Assembly: GCF_900215145.1 (NCBI RefSeq) | Contig: NZ_OBDO01000002.1 | Location: forward strand, 62,001 to 126,000 | Length of the DNA: 64,000 bases | Source: Geodermatophilus sabuli | Lineage (GTDB): Bacteria; Actinomycetota; Actinomycetes; Mycobacteriales; Geodermatophilaceae | Direction: 5' to 3' | Shown: positions 43,338 through 54,475 of the stretch, piece after piece | How positions within the stretch are numbered: position 1 is the first letter of the stretch | Layout of the letters: each line of letters begins with the position of its first letter | Translations under genes and position numbers: made by a program | The notes under the pieces: generated by a model | What the model saw: only the letters and a program-made list of their open reading frames with translations | Databases searched by the model: none | Told to the model about the DNA's origin: nothing

Positions 43338-43916
43338 TCAGCGCTCCTCGCGGTTGATGACCGACCAGATGAACTCGTCGTACGACGGCGCCTGCTCCGC
43401 GACCAGCTCGTCCAGCAGCCGGGACGACGCCTCGACCGCGGCCTTGGCCGTCGGGTACCGGCGCTCCTCGGCGAGCAGCCGCTGGTAGAGGGGGGCGACC
43501 TGGCGGATCGCGCCGGGGGCGGGGCTGCGCCGGTTCGAGTGGTAGCCGACGACCGAGCCGTCGGTGCCGTAGGACGGCGTGACGTGGGCCAGGACCCAGT
43601 AGTGCGCGCCGTCCGCGGCGAGGTTGTTGATGTAGGCGAACAGTTCCTGGCCCGCCGCGAGGGTCCGCCACAGCAGCGCGAAGACCGCGCGCGGCATGTC
43701 CGGGTGCCGGATGAGGTTGTGCGGCTGCCCCACGACCTGGTCCAGGTCGTAGTCGCTGACCCGCAGGAAGACGTCGTTGGCGTAGGTGATGACGCCCCGC
43801 AGGTCGGTCTTGGAGACGATCAGCTCGTCGCGGCCGAACGTGCGCTCCACGCCCGTGGGCCGGACGCCACGGCCGGCGCTCCGGGTGGCCGGGGGCCGCG
43901 CCTGCGTGTCGGGCAA
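43338..43916 (-). CDS. PAS-domain protein (Aer-like), partner of the chemoreceptor
   Basis: Protein of 192 aa if it starts at the TTG at 43914-43916, which has a perfect AGGAGG 4 nt upstream; an ATG at 43955 has no ribosome site. The PAS domain carries [45 protein letters not shown], the pattern of Aer-type redox sensors that bind FAD (described by segment, about 35-80). It ends with a helical [20 protein letters not shown] tail. Together with the next gene it looks like a split Aer receptor: sensor and signalling halves as separate proteins. Confidence 0.88.
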   Translation of the reverse strand: MPDTQARPPATRSAGRGVRPTGVERTFGRDELIVSKTDLRGVITYANDVFLRVSDYDLDQVVGQPHNLIRHPDMPRAVFALLWRTLAAGQELFAYINNLAADGAHYWVLAHVTPSYGTDGSVVGYHSNRRSPAPGAIRQVAPLYQRLLAEERRYPTAKAAVEASSRLLDELVAEQAPSYDEFIWSVINREER

Positions 43917-44066
43917 GTGTCCTCCTGGGGGCGGGCTGGGGTGCTCCTGTGTCATCGGCAGCCGCGGCGCCGGGTGTAGCCGGGCGGGGACGCCACCGGT
44001 GTCGGTCACGGAGGCCTGGGGACCGCGCGGTTCCGGTTCGCCCGGGAGGGTGAGGGCGGGCCTCCC

Positions 44067-44072
44067 TAGACT
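44067..44072 (+). promoter_or_regulatory. -10 element of a leaderless dcd promoter
   Basis: TAGACT with 7 nt to the ATG at 44080, so transcription should begin at or next to the start codon. No ribosome site lies upstream of the ATG, consistent with a leaderless message. No -35 consensus is visible. Confidence 0.55.
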
Positions 44073-44079
44073 CCGGCGC

Positions 44080-44670
44080 ATGCTGCTGTCCGACCGCGAC
44101 ATCGCGGCCGCCATCGCCGAGGGGCGGCTCGGCATCGAGCCCTATGACGAGGGGCTGGTGCAGCCCTCGAGCATCGACGTCCGGCTGGACCGGTTCTTCC
44201 GTGTCTTCAACAACGCCCGGTACACCCACATCGACCCCGCGCAGCAGCAGGACGACCTGACCACGCTGGTCGAGCCCGACGGTGACGAGCCGTTCGTCCT
44301 GCACCCGGGGGAGTTCGTCCTCGGCTCGACGCTCGAGGTGGTGACCATCCCCGACGACCTCGCCGCCCGCCTGGAGGGCAAGAGCTCACTGGGCCGGCTC
44401 GGGCTGCTCACCCACTCCACGGCCGGCTTCGTCGACCCGGGGTTCAGCGGCCACATCACGCTGGAGCTGTCCAACGTGGCCAACCTGCCGATCACGCTGT
44501 GGCCGGGCATGAAGATCGGCCAGCTGTGCCTGTTCCGGCTGACCAGCCCGGCCGAGCACCCGTACGGCTCCGCGGTCTACGGCTCCCGCTACCAGGACCA
44601 GCGCGGCCCCACGCCGTCCCGGTCGTTCCGCAACTTCACCCGCGCCGAGACCCGCCGTCCGGCTCCGTGA
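44080..44670 (+). CDS. dcd: dCTP deaminase (probably bifunctional, dUMP-forming)
   Basis: Protein of 196 aa. It deaminates dCTP, and actinobacterial forms usually also cleave the product to dUMP for thymidylate synthesis. Motifs: MLLSDRDI start, [50 protein letters not shown] with the catalytic Glu, and the tail [16 protein letters not shown]. No membrane segment. The last 35 nt overlap the converging MFS gene. Confidence 0.97.
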   Translation: MLLSDRDIAAAIAEGRLGIEPYDEGLVQPSSIDVRLDRFFRVFNNARYTHIDPAQQQDDLTTLVEPDGDEPFVLHPGEFVLGSTLEVVTIPDDLAARLEGKSSLGRLGLLTHSTAGFVDPGFSGHITLELSNVANLPITLWPGMKIGQLCLFRLTSPAEHPYGSAVYGSRYQDQRGPTPSRSFRNFTRAETRRPAP

Positions 44671-45982
44671 CGTGGACGGTGACCGGCGGCTCGGCCCCGG
44701 CCACCTCCACGACGTCGCCGTGGTGGGCGGCCGATGACCAGCCCGGCACCTCGTCGTCGACGAAACGCGGCCGGGAGACGAACCAGCCGGTGACCATGAG
44801 CACGGCCACCCCGGTGAGCACGACGACGAACATGCCGGTGTAGCCGCCGGTGCTGCCCCGCAGGACGCCGACCAGCAGCGGCCCGGCCCCGGCGAGCAGG
44901 TACCCCCACCCCTGGACGACGGTGGACAGTGCGGCCGTCGTCTCCGCGGTCCGGGCCCGCAGCCCGATCAGCGTGAGCACCATGGCGAAGGTGCCCATGC
45001 CGAGGGCGAGCAGGCTCATCCACAACCACGGCACGGTGCGCGGGGCGAGCCAGAGGCCCACCCAGCCGGCGACGTAGCAGACCCCGAAGCCGGCGAGCAG
45101 GGGCCGCTGCAGGTGCTGCCGGACCGTGAGCACCGGGATGATCGCGTTGAGCGGGATGACCACGATGGTGTTGATGCCGAGCAGCAGGCCGGCGGTCGCC
45201 GCGCTCAGGCCGGAGTCCCGCAGGTACTGCGCCGTCCACCCGAGGAGGACGTAGGCCTGCATCGACTGGGCCCCGAAGAAGACCGCCAGCGCCACGGCCA
45301 TCGGGCTGCGCACGAGGGAGCGCATCCGCACCGCGGCGCGGGCGTCGCGGGCGGCGTCCCGGGACGCGCCCGGGCGGGCCGGCACGGCCAGCCAGGGCAG
45401 CGCGGCCAGCAGCGCGGGCACCGCCCAGCAGCCCAGCGCCCAGCGCCAGCCGTCGGCCCCGGCGGCGGCAGCGATCGGCGCCGCGGAGATGGAGGCGATC
45501 GCGCCGCCGCCGGCCATCGACATGCTGTAGGCGCCGACCAGCAGCCCCGTCCGGCTCGGGAAGTAGCGCTTGACCAGGCTGGGCAGCAGCACGTTGCCCA
45601 GCGCGCCGCCGACCATCGCCAGCACCGTGCCGACGAGGAACAGCCAGAAGGTGCCGGCCAGAGCCCGTACCACCAGGCCGGCGGCCATCGCGATCAGCGC
45701 GCCGGCCAGCACGTGCCCGTCGCGGAAGCGGGCGGCCAGCGGTGGTCCGGCGAAGCCGATGGCGGCGAAGCACAGCACCGGCATGGTGGTGATCAGCCCG
45801 GCCATCCCGCTGGAGATGCCCAGGCCCCGCTCGATCTCCTCCAGCACCGGCCCGATGCTGTTGACCGCGGTGCGCAGGTTGAAGCCGGTCAGGACGATCG
45901 CCGTCCCGATGAGCAGCAGCCCGCGGCGGTGCCCCGCGGCGGTCGGGGTGGCGGGGGGAGCCGGCGCGGTGCTGCGTGTCAC
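44636..45982 (-). CDS. MFS transporter of the CynX/NimT type
   Basis: Protein of 448 aa, about 12 membrane helices. [32 protein letters not shown] is the signature of the cyanate/2-nitroimidazole transporter group, and [35 protein letters not shown] marks the loop after helix 4. Substrates in the group range from cyanate to drugs; none can be assigned. Its 3' end overlaps the dcd 3' end by 35 nt in antisense orientation. Confidence 0.9.
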   Translation of the reverse strand: MTRSTAPAPPATPTAAGHRRGLLLIGTAIVLTGFNLRTAVNSIGPVLEEIERGLGISSGMAGLITTMPVLCFAAIGFAGPPLAARFRDGHVLAGALIAMAAGLVVRALAGTFWLFLVGTVLAMVGGALGNVLLPSLVKRYFPSRTGLLVGAYSMSMAGGGAIASISAAPIAAAAGADGWRWALGCWAVPALLAALPWLAVPARPGASRDAARDARAAVRMRSLVRSPMAVALAVFFGAQSMQAYVLLGWTAQYLRDSGLSAATAGLLLGINTIVVIPLNAIIPVLTVRQHLQRPLLAGFGVCYVAGWVGLWLAPRTVPWLWMSLLALGMGTFAMVLTLIGLRARTAETTAALSTVVQGWGYLLAGAGPLLVGVLRGSTGGYTGMFVVVLTGVAVLMVTGWFVSRPRFVDDEVPGWSSAAHHGDVVEVAGAEPPVTVHVTEPDGGSRRG

Positions 45983-46094
45983 CGGACGATGGTCCCCCTC
46001 CGACCGGGACGAGGTTCCGCCGGGTGGTTAGCCCATGCAACCATCGGCCTCCCCGTGCCCGGCCGCCCGGACCCGCCGAGGAGGATCGGCGCGC

Positions 46095-46559
46095 ATGTCG
46101 AGTGCTGCATGGGCCAACCTCATCCAGACCGTGGCCCTGGTCGTCGGGGCCGCCGCGCTTCTGTTCGCAGCCAAGCAGGTACGGCTGGCGCGCCACGGGG
46201 GCGGCGGGGCGAACGTCCTCCAGCTGTGGACCTTCCTGCAGAGCGAGACGGCGCGAGCCGACGGGCGGACCCTGTACGCGGCAGTCGCGCGGACCGGCTC
46301 GTCCGACCCCGACGCCGGCAACTGGACTCCGGCGGAGGTCGACGCGGCGCGCCACGTCTGCTCGACCTGGTCCGCCGCCGGACTGCTCGCCCGGCGGGAC
46401 CTCGTGCCCGCGGACGTCCTGCTCGAGGGGTGGGGCGCCAACATTGCGCGCACCTGGTCGGTGACGGCGGATTTCGTGGCGTGGGAGCGGGCCCGCCGCC
46501 AGGACCCGGGGCTGTGGCATGGCTTCGAGTGGCTGGCGGCCCGGGCGGGGGAGCGGTGA
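46095..46559 (+). CDS. Single-pass membrane protein, DUF4760-like
   Basis: Protein of 154 aa from ATG 46095, chosen because of the strong GAGGAGG site and because the first 20 residues of a longer frame are low complexity. One membrane helix (about 6-26, ANLIQTVALVVGAAALLFAA) is followed by a soluble, helical domain with LQLWTFLQSETARADGRTL, ARHVCSTWSAAGLLARRDL and SVTADFVAWERARR. The pattern resembles DUF4760 proteins; function unknown. Confidence 0.72.
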   Translation: MSSAAWANLIQTVALVVGAAALLFAAKQVRLARHGGGGANVLQLWTFLQSETARADGRTLYAAVARTGSSDPDAGNWTPAEVDAARHVCSTWSAAGLLARRDLVPADVLLEGWGANIARTWSVTADFVAWERARRQDPGLWHGFEWLAARAGER

Positions 46560-46623
46560 CGCCTGCGGCGTGGTCGCGGGGACGGCGCGGTCGGCGGCCC
46601 GCCATCCCGGCCCCCGGGAGACG

Positions 46624-46663
46624 ACGACGGCGCGGGCTCCCCGAGGGGAACGCGCGCCGTCGT
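46624..46663. terminator. Bidirectional terminator between the DUF4760-like and iron-sulfur genes
   Basis: Perfect 11-bp stem ACGACGGCGCG (46624-46634) with 46653-46663, and an inner CCCC/GGGG pairing. It lies between two converging genes. Confidence 0.7.
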
Positions 46664-46680
46664 GTCTGGAGCGGTGCAGG

Positions 46681-48975
46681 TCAGCTCTGCGGGCCGTGCT
46701 CCGTGCTGGCCGAGTCCAGGCCCGCCACGTCGTCGGCCTTCGTGCCGACGTCCGCGCCCGACTCGGTGCCCGGGGCGCCGACCGGGGCGAGCGAGCGCAG
46801 CAGGATCTGGCTGACGTCGAGGACCTCGACGTGCTCCCCGGCCTCGCCGTTCTGCTTCTTGGTGGTCAGCGCGTCACTGAGCATCGTGATGCAGAACGGG
46901 CACGCGGTGGAGATGACGTCCGGGTCGAGGTCGAGGGCCTCCTCGGTGCGCTCCATGTTGATCCGCTTGCCGATCTTCTCCTCCATCCACATGCGGGCGC
47001 CGCCGGCGCCGCAGCAGAAGCCGCGGTCCTTGCAGCGGTGCATCTCCTGGGTGGACAGACCCTGGACGGAGTCGAGGATCTCCCGCGGCGGCGTGTAGAC
47101 CTTGTTGTGCCGGCCGAGGAAGCACGGGTCGTGGTAGGTGACCTTGCGGTCGACCGGGGTGACCGGGGTCAGCCGGCCCCCCTCCACCAGCTGGTTGAGC
47201 AGCTGCGTGTGGTGCACGACCTCGTAGTCGCCGCCGACCTGCGGGTACTCGCGGCCGAGTGAGTTGAAGCAGTGCGGGCAGGTGGTGACGATCTTGCGCA
47301 TCCCGGGGACGCGCCCCTCGAAGACGCCGTTGAGCGTCTCCACGTTCTCCATGGCCAGCTGCTGGAAGACGAACTCGTTGCCCATGCGGCGGGCCGGGTC
47401 GCCGGAGCAGGTCTCCCCGGAGCCGAGGACGGCGAACTCCACGCCGGCGGTGTGCAGCAGCTCGGCGACGGCCTTGGTGACCTTCTTCGCGCGGTCGTCG
47501 ATGGCGCCGGCGCAGCCGACCCAGAACAGGTACTCGACGTCGTAGTCCAGCGGGCCGTCGGCCATCCGGACCTCGAAGTCCATCTCCTTGATCCAGTCCT
47601 CGCGGGTGCTGGCCTGGACGCCCCACGGGTTGCCCCGGTTCTCCAGGTTGCGCAGCATCACGCCGGCCTCGGAGGGGAAGTTGGACTCGATGAGCACCTG
47701 GTAGCGGCGCATGTCGTCGATGTGGTCGACGTGCTCGATGTCGACCGGGCACTGCTCGACGCAGGCGCCGCAGTTGGTGCAGCTCCACAGGACGTCGGGG
47801 TCGATGACCCCGCCCTCCTCGAGCGTGCCCACCAGCGGGCGGTGCGCCTGGGCGTCGTTGGTGCCCTCGATGCGCGCGTAGCCCGACGCCCAGACCTGCT
47901 CGTCGCTGGGCTTCAGGACGTCGTAGTCGGGGGCGGTCTCGGACGCGGTCCGCTCGCCGAGCAGGTACGGGGCCTTCGCGTACAGGTGGTCGCGGAGGTC
48001 CATGATCACCATCTTGGGGCTGAGCGGCTTGCCCGTGTTCCACGCCGGGCACTGGCTCTGGCACCGCCCGCACTCGGTGCAGGTGGTGAAGTCCAGCATC
48101 CCCTTCCAGGTGAAGTCCTCGATCTTGCCGCGACCGAAGACGGCGTCCTCGTCGGGGTCCTCGAAGTCGATCGGCACGCCCCCGGAGGTCATCGGCTGCA
48201 GCGGGCCCAGCGCGACGCCGCCGTCGTCCTCACGCTTGAAGTAGATGTTGAAGAAGGCGCTGAACCGGTGCCAGGCGACGCCCATGTTCAGGATCCGGCT
48301 GATGACGACCAGCCAGACCAGCGAGACGACGATCTTGACGAACGCGACGAGCGAGAGCAGGTCTGGGCTGTCGGGCAACAGGTTCGCCACGGCGCCGGAG
48401 ACCGGGTGCGACCAGGCGGGTGCGTCGGTCAGGCCGGAGGAGACCTTCAGCGCGCGGATCAGCAGGATGCAGACGCCGACGGTCAGGACGACGGCCTCGA
48501 CGAAGTAGCCGCGGCCCTCGTTCGTGCCGGCGAAGCGGCTCGTGCGGCCCTGCCGGCGCGGGTGGTCCCGCTGGCGCCGGATGATCAGGTAGATGATCCC
48601 GAGGATCGTCCCGGCGCCGATGACGTCGGCGAAGAGGTTCCACAGGCCCCACTCGCCGATCAGCGGCAGGTGGAAGGCCGGGTTCCAGACCTCACCGAAG
48701 GCTTCGACCAGGGTGAGGAACAGGCCGTAGAACCCGACGAAGACGAACCAGTGGGCCACACCGATCGTCGACCACTTGAGCATCCGGGTGTGGCCGAGGG
48801 ACTCGACCAGCAGCGTCTTCAGCCGGGTCTTCGCCGGGCCGAAGCGGGTGCCGTCGGGCTGACCGGTCCGGATGATCCGGACCATCGCGCGCACCGCCCG
48901 GTAGGCCATCACGGACGCCACGACCAGGAACAGCACGCTGATCGTCCCCAGGACGATCTGCAACGGGCCCGTCAT
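46681..48975 (-). CDS. Membrane-bound (Fe-S)-binding oxidoreductase, heterodisulfide reductase-related (Rv0338c type)
   Basis: Protein of 764 aa from the ATG at 48973-48975. About six N-terminal membrane helices (1-260, NarI-like) are followed by two 4Fe-4S motifs, CTECGRCQSQCPA and CTNCGACVEQCPV, then two CCG domains (CPHCFNSLGREY, DRGFCCGAGGARMWMEE) of the HdrB/GlpC type and a disordered tail. Homologues (mycobacterial Rv0338c) are considered important for growth and are thought to pass electrons from a donor to quinone or thiol partners. Soluble partner genes are not adjacent. Confidence 0.9.
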   Translation of the reverse strand: MTGPLQIVLGTISVLFLVVASVMAYRAVRAMVRIIRTGQPDGTRFGPAKTRLKTLLVESLGHTRMLKWSTIGVAHWFVFVGFYGLFLTLVEAFGEVWNPAFHLPLIGEWGLWNLFADVIGAGTILGIIYLIIRRQRDHPRRQGRTSRFAGTNEGRGYFVEAVVLTVGVCILLIRALKVSSGLTDAPAWSHPVSGAVANLLPDSPDLLSLVAFVKIVVSLVWLVVISRILNMGVAWHRFSAFFNIYFKREDDGGVALGPLQPMTSGGVPIDFEDPDEDAVFGRGKIEDFTWKGMLDFTTCTECGRCQSQCPAWNTGKPLSPKMVIMDLRDHLYAKAPYLLGERTASETAPDYDVLKPSDEQVWASGYARIEGTNDAQAHRPLVGTLEEGGVIDPDVLWSCTNCGACVEQCPVDIEHVDHIDDMRRYQVLIESNFPSEAGVMLRNLENRGNPWGVQASTREDWIKEMDFEVRMADGPLDYDVEYLFWVGCAGAIDDRAKKVTKAVAELLHTAGVEFAVLGSGETCSGDPARRMGNEFVFQQLAMENVETLNGVFEGRVPGMRKIVTTCPHCFNSLGREYPQVGGDYEVVHHTQLLNQLVEGGRLTPVTPVDRKVTYHDPCFLGRHNKVYTPPREILDSVQGLSTQEMHRCKDRGFCCGAGGARMWMEEKIGKRINMERTEEALDLDPDVISTACPFCITMLSDALTTKKQNGEAGEHVEVLDVSQILLRSLAPVGAPGTESGADVGTKADDVAGLDSASTEHGPQS

Positions 48976-49174
48976 GTTCTTCCTCCCGCACACGCCTGAC
49001 GGCGTCGGTTGATCCCCCGCCCGCCGGCGACGGACCGCCGCGGGCGCCACGCCCGCACGCGTCGCACGATAGCCGCCGGACGCGGACGCTACTCGTCGGT
49101 AACCCCCGGTGCGGGCCGCCCGCCCCCCTCCGTGGCGCCCGTGGCCGCACGATCAGCTGGGTGGGTCACAACGT

Positions 49175-49206
49175 GTCCTGGCTCGCCGTCCGCGACGAGC
49201 CAGGAC
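49175..49206. repeat. Left-flank hairpin of the cassette
   Basis: Perfect 11-bp inverted repeat GTCCTGGCTCG (49175-49185) with 49196-49206, 10-nt spacer. A further CCTGAGCCAGGA copy follows near 49216. The same motif recurs on the far side of the gene. Confidence 0.7.
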
Positions 49207-49305
49207 GCCCTGACCTGAGCCAGGAGTGCCGACTGTCTGTGGACTCCGGCGACGGGTCCACAGGGTGCACTCCGAGGTGCATCCGGGAGGCTCGATGCTG
49301 CCGCG

Positions 49306-50313
49306 ATGCACCCCGCCCTCGAGACGCTCGCCGACCGCCGTTTCGGCGTGTTCACCGCTGCCGAGGCGCGCCGCGCCGGGTATCGCCCGGACGAGATCCG
49401 CAGCGCGCTCGGTTCCGGCCGGTGGCACCGCCTGCGCCGGGGTGTGTACGTGGACGCCGGGCGGTGGGCAACGGTTCGCGACGACGTCCGATCGAGGCAC
49501 CTGGTGGAGAGCGTCGCGGTGGTCCTGTCGCTCGGGTCGGGTCCAGTGCTCAGTCACAGCTCAGCGGCGCGCGTCCACCGCATGCTCGTCCCGGCAGCGG
49601 CAGGGGAGGACGTCCGACTCACCGACGAGGCCCAGTGGCGTGAGGGGCGCGGCTACCGCGTGGCGCGGGCGTCCCTCCCGGCCGACGACGTCCTTCGGTT
49701 GGCGGCCTTCTCCGTGACGACGCCGGCGCGCACCCTCGTCGACTGCGCTCGGGAGTGGGCGCTGGTCGATGCGGTCGTGGCGATCGACGAGGCGCTGCAG
49801 AGCCGGCGTGTCAACCGTGCGCTCTTGGTGGCGGGCGTCCTGGGTGCGCGGCACCGGCCAGGTGTCGGCGCCGCCGCGCGCGCCGTCCACCTGGCGGACG
49901 GGCGCAGTGAGTCCCCGCTCGAGTCCCGAGGTCGTCTCGTGCTCCTGGGCAATGGGCTGCCGCGTCCCGAGTTGCAGGTCGAGCTGCACGACGCGCGAGG
50001 CTTCGTGGCACGGGTCGATGCCTGGTACGAGGAAGCCGCCGTCGCCGTCGAGTTCGACGGGCGGGTGAAGTACCTCGAGCCGCGAGGTGGGCGCGCGCCG
50101 GGTGAGGTGCTCTGGCTCGAGAAGCGCAGGGAGGACCGGATCCGGGATCTCGACGTCCGAGTCGTCCGCGTCGCCCAGGACGACGTCACGGCTGGCGGCC
50201 GACTCGTCACCGCGCGGCTGCGCGAGTTGCTGGCCCGGCGCCTGGCGGGGCCACGCCGGTTCACGGTGGTCCGGACGCCGGAGCCGGGCTCGGGTCAGGC
50301 CGGAGCCGCCTGA
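49306..50313 (+). CDS. AbiEi-like winged-helix plus DUF559/Vsr-like nuclease-type protein
   Basis: Protein of 335 aa. The N-terminus (LADRRFGVFTAAEARRAGYRPDEIRSALGSGRWHRLRRGVYV, about 8-50) is the AbiEi-type winged helix found in antitoxin/regulator proteins. The C-terminus has SESPLESRGRLVLLGNGLPRPELQ and then AVAVEFDGRVKYLE ... LEKRREDRIRDL, the acidic E-x-D pattern of DUF559/very-short-patch-repair-like nucleases. No AbiEii toxin is adjacent, so it is not an AbiE toxin-antitoxin pair. Many actinobacteria carry several such genes; role unknown. It sits inside a repeat-bounded segment. Confidence 0.75.
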   Translation: MHPALETLADRRFGVFTAAEARRAGYRPDEIRSALGSGRWHRLRRGVYVDAGRWATVRDDVRSRHLVESVAVVLSLGSGPVLSHSSAARVHRMLVPAAAGEDVRLTDEAQWREGRGYRVARASLPADDVLRLAAFSVTTPARTLVDCAREWALVDAVVAIDEALQSRRVNRALLVAGVLGARHRPGVGAAARAVHLADGRSESPLESRGRLVLLGNGLPRPELQVELHDARGFVARVDAWYEEAAVAVEFDGRVKYLEPRGGRAPGEVLWLEKRREDRIRDLDVRVVRVAQDDVTAGGRLVTARLRELLARRLAGPRRFTVVRTPEPGSGQAGAA

Positions 50314-50338
50314 CCCCGCCTTCCTGGCTCGCCGTGCG

Positions 50339-50374
50339 GCGTCCTGGCTCGAGGTGTGCGCTGAGCCAGGACGC
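50339..50374. repeat. Right-flank hairpin of the cassette
   Basis: Perfect 12-bp inverted repeat GCGTCCTGGCTC (50339-50350) with 50363-50374, overlapping the right direct repeat GCCGCACGATCAGC. Another TTCCTGGCTCGCCGT copy starts at 50321 just after the gene stop. Confidence 0.7.
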
Positions 50375-50473
50375 CGCACGATCAGCCTCGCTGATCTTGC
50401 GGCATGGCGGGCGACCACCCGGCAGGAGCGGGGCGGCCACCCGGACGTGGGGGCGGGCTCGGAACGCACCCCG

Positions 50474-50499
50474 GGAACAGTTCCGTCGGGGCTGCCGTT
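50474..50499 (+). promoter_or_regulatory. SigH/SigR-type promoter of the dnaK operon
   Basis: GGAAC (50474-50478) and GTT (50497-50499) are separated by exactly 18 nt, the known consensus of thiol/heat-stress sigma factors SigH and SigR in actinobacteria. Transcription would start near 50506, just before the HspR site. Confidence 0.6.
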
Positions 50500-50514
50500 A
50501 GGGTGGGCAGGAAA

Positions 50515-50535
50515 GTTGAGTGGACCCCGCGCAAG
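50515..50535. promoter_or_regulatory. HspR binding site (HAIR) upstream of dnaK
   Basis: GTTGAGT-N7-GCGCAAG. The left half matches the HAIR consensus (CTTGAGT-N7-ACTCAAG) except the first base; the right half keeps CAAG only. HspR, encoded in the same operon, would block transcription here in complex with DnaK. Confidence 0.65.
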
Positions 50536-50600
50536 ATGGGCACCCAACTCCTGCAGACGGTTCAGCACCACCCGGTACACACGGAAGAGAGGCCATCTCC

Positions 50601-52493
<1,893 letters not shown>

Positions 52494-52521
52494 CATCGGC
52501 CGACGCTTGCGGAGGTCGACC

Positions 52522-53247
52522 GTGACACAGAGGGACGAGGAGCCGCGGGTCATCATCCGCGACAAGCGGCGGATCGACCCGATCAGCGGCACCGTGCGGG
52601 AGCCGGCCGGTGAGCAGCCGGCCGGCGCCCGCACGGGCGCAGACGTTCCGGACCGGACCGCGCCGGGCCCAGCGGAGAGCTGGCCGGCGCAAGGGGAGCA
52701 GATGAGCGAGCACGAGACCGTCGCCGAGCAGCAGCCGGCCCCGGGGGACGACGACGTGAGAGCCCAGCTGGCGGAGCGGACCGACGACCTCCAGCGGGTC
52801 ACCGCGGAGTACGCCAACTACCGCCGCCGGGTGGACCGGGACCGTCAGCTCGTGGTCGACCAGGCCGCCGAGCGGTTCGCGGCCCAGTTGTTCCCGATCG
52901 TCGACGACATCGAGCGGGCGCGCGACCACGGCGACCTGACCGGCGCCTTCAAGCTGGTCGCGGACCGTGTCCTGGGCCTGCTCGACGGCCTGGGCGTGGA
53001 GGCCTTCGGCGTGGCCGGGGACCCGTTCGACCCCTCCCTGCACGAGGCCGTCATGCACGACACCTCGGGCGAGGTGCAGGTGCCGACCGCCACGACCGTC
53101 CTGCGGCAGGGTTTCCGCCGCGGCGAGCGCGTGCTGCGGACGGCGATGGTGGCGGTCACCGACCCGGAGGGCCCGGCGACGTCGGCCGACGGTGCGGTCG
53201 TCGAGGCCGCGACACCGCCGGGCGACGGCGCCCCGGCGTCCGACTGA
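52522..53247 (+). CDS. grpE: Nucleotide exchange factor GrpE
   Basis: Protein of 241 aa, GTG start with GGAGG upstream, 28 nt after dnaK. An N-terminal about 85-residue acidic disordered region precedes the coiled coil ([28 protein letters not shown]), typical GrpE helix [17 protein letters not shown], and the C-terminal beta wing ([37 protein letters not shown]). It exchanges ADP for ATP on DnaK. The N-terminus is longer than in E. coli, as usual in actinobacteria. Confidence 0.97.
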   Translation: MTQRDEEPRVIIRDKRRIDPISGTVREPAGEQPAGARTGADVPDRTAPGPAESWPAQGEQMSEHETVAEQQPAPGDDDVRAQLAERTDDLQRVTAEYANYRRRVDRDRQLVVDQAAERFAAQLFPIVDDIERARDHGDLTGAFKLVADRVLGLLDGLGVEAFGVAGDPFDPSLHEAVMHDTSGEVQVPTATTVLRQGFRRGERVLRTAMVAVTDPEGPATSADGAVVEAATPPGDGAPASD

Positions 53248-53266
53248 GCCAGAGAGGGGGCGCCCG

Positions 53267-54475
53267 ATGAGCACCCGGGACTTCATCGAGAAGGACTACT
53301 ACGCCGCTCTCGGCGTCGCCCAGGACGCCGACGCGGCGGCGATCAAGAAGGCCTACCGCCAGCTGGCGCGCGACCTCCACCCGGACAAGAACCCGGGCAA
53401 CGTGGAGGCCGAGACCCGGTTCAAGGAGGTCTCGGAGGCCTACGACGTCCTGTCGGACACCAAGCGACGGGCCGAGTACGACGAGGCCCGCCGCCTGTTC
53501 GGGTCCGGGGGTGCCGGGGCCCGCGCCGGCTTCCCCGGGGGCTTCCCGGGTGGTGGTGCCGGCGGCAGCACGCCGTTCGACCTCGGCGACCTGTTCGGCG
53601 CGGCCGGCGGTGCCGGCCGCGCCGGTGCCGGCGGGCTCGGCGACCTCTTCGGCGGCCTGTTCGGCGGCGGTGGGGGAGGCGGCTCCGCGCGGGCGCGCAG
53701 CCAGGCGGCGTCGGGCCCCGCCCGCGGGCAGGACGTCGAGACCGAGGCGACGCTCTCCTTCGACGAGGCCGTCCTCGGCGTCACGGTGCCGCTGCGCATG
53801 CAGAGCCCGGGGACCTGCCCGACCTGCCACGGCAGCGGCGCCAAGCCCGGCACCTCGCCGCACACCTGCCCGGTGTGCCAGGGGGCCGGCGTCACCAGCC
53901 GCAGCCAGGGGGCGTTCGCCTTCTCCGAGCCGTGCCGCAACTGCCGTGGCACCGGCCAGGTGGTCGACGACCCGTGCCCCACCTGTGCCGGCAACGGGGT
54001 GACCACGCAGACCCGCACCATCACCGTCCGGATCCCCGCCGGGGTCAAGGACGGCCAGCGCATCCGGCTCGCGGGCAAGGGTGCGCCGGGTCGGCGCGGT
54101 GGCCCGGCCGGTGACCTGTACGTCGTCGTCCACGTCTCCGATCACGAGCTGTACGGCCGCAAGGGCAACGACCTCACCCTCACCGTGCCGATCACCTACG
54201 CGGAGGCGGCCCTCGGGACGACGCTGACCGTCCCGACGCTGCACGGCAACGTCTCCCTCAAGGTGCCGGCGGGCACGGCCAGCGGCCAGACGCTGCGCGT
54301 GCGCGGACGCGGCGTGCCGGGCAAGGGCCGCGCCGGTGACCTGCTGGTGACCGTCGAGGTCGCGGTCCCCAAGCGACTCAGCGCCGCCGCCGAGGAGGCG
54401 GTCAAGGTGCTCGACGCCGAGCTCGGGGACCCGCGGCCGCGGATCACCGCCGCCGTCCAGGGCGGTACGAAGTGA
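53267..54475 (+). CDS. dnaJ: Chaperone protein DnaJ (Hsp40, type I)
   Basis: Protein of 402 aa. J domain (about 8-75) with the HPD motif in [12 protein letters not shown], a Gly-rich linker with many GGF/GGA steps, the four Cys-rich zinc repeats ([39 protein letters not shown]) and a C-terminal substrate domain. It delivers substrates to DnaK and stimulates its ATPase. Its stop overlaps the hspR start by 4 nt. Confidence 0.98.
   Translation: MSTRDFIEKDYYAALGVAQDADAAAIKKAYRQLARDLHPDKNPGNVEAETRFKEVSEAYDVLSDTKRRAEYDEARRLFGSGGAGARAGFPGGFPGGGAGGSTPFDLGDLFGAAGGAGRAGAGGLGDLFGGLFGGGGGGGSARARSQAASGPARGQDVETEATLSFDEAVLGVTVPLRMQSPGTCPTCHGSGAKPGTSPHTCPVCQGAGVTSRSQGAFAFSEPCRNCRGTGQVVDDPCPTCAGNGVTTQTRTITVRIPAGVKDGQRIRLAGKGAPGRRGGPAGDLYVVVHVSDHELYGRKGNDLTLTVPITYAEAALGTTLTVPTLHGNVSLKVPAGTASGQTLRVRGRGVPGKGRAGDLLVTVEVAVPKRLSAAAEEAVKVLDAELGDPRPRITAAVQGGTK

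Larger units (their letters stand above)
49144..50386 (+). mobile_element. Candidate small mobile cassette with AbiEi/DUF559-like gene
   Basis: A 14-bp perfect direct repeat, GCCGCACGATCAGC (49144-49157 and 50373-50386), bounds a 1.24-kb segment that holds one gene and, on both inner flanks, several copies of TCCTGGCTCG/CGAGCCAGGA in inverted pairs. Left flank: 49176, 49196 and 49217 positions; right flank: 50322, 50341 and 50363. Flank pieces also share CTCGCCGT and CCAGGACGCC. Direct repeat outside, inverted motifs inside and a nuclease-like gene in the centre is the plan of a mobile element; it has no recognisable transposase. The 330-nt gap 48976-49305 holds only this left flank and the upstream promoter space. 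Confidence 0.45.

Noticed and set aside
47272..48999. Long plus-strand frame opposite the iron-sulfur oxidoreductase
   Set aside because: The opposite strand carries clear Fe-S and CCG motifs; this frame has none.
49175..49206. Hairpin as a plain transcription terminator
   Set aside because: It has no gene ending just before it and its motif recurs on the far side of the AbiEi/DUF559 gene, so it fits better as part of the cassette.
49306..50313. AbiE toxin-antitoxin system
   Set aside because: Only the AbiEi-like domain is present; there is no AbiEii toxin gene next to it.
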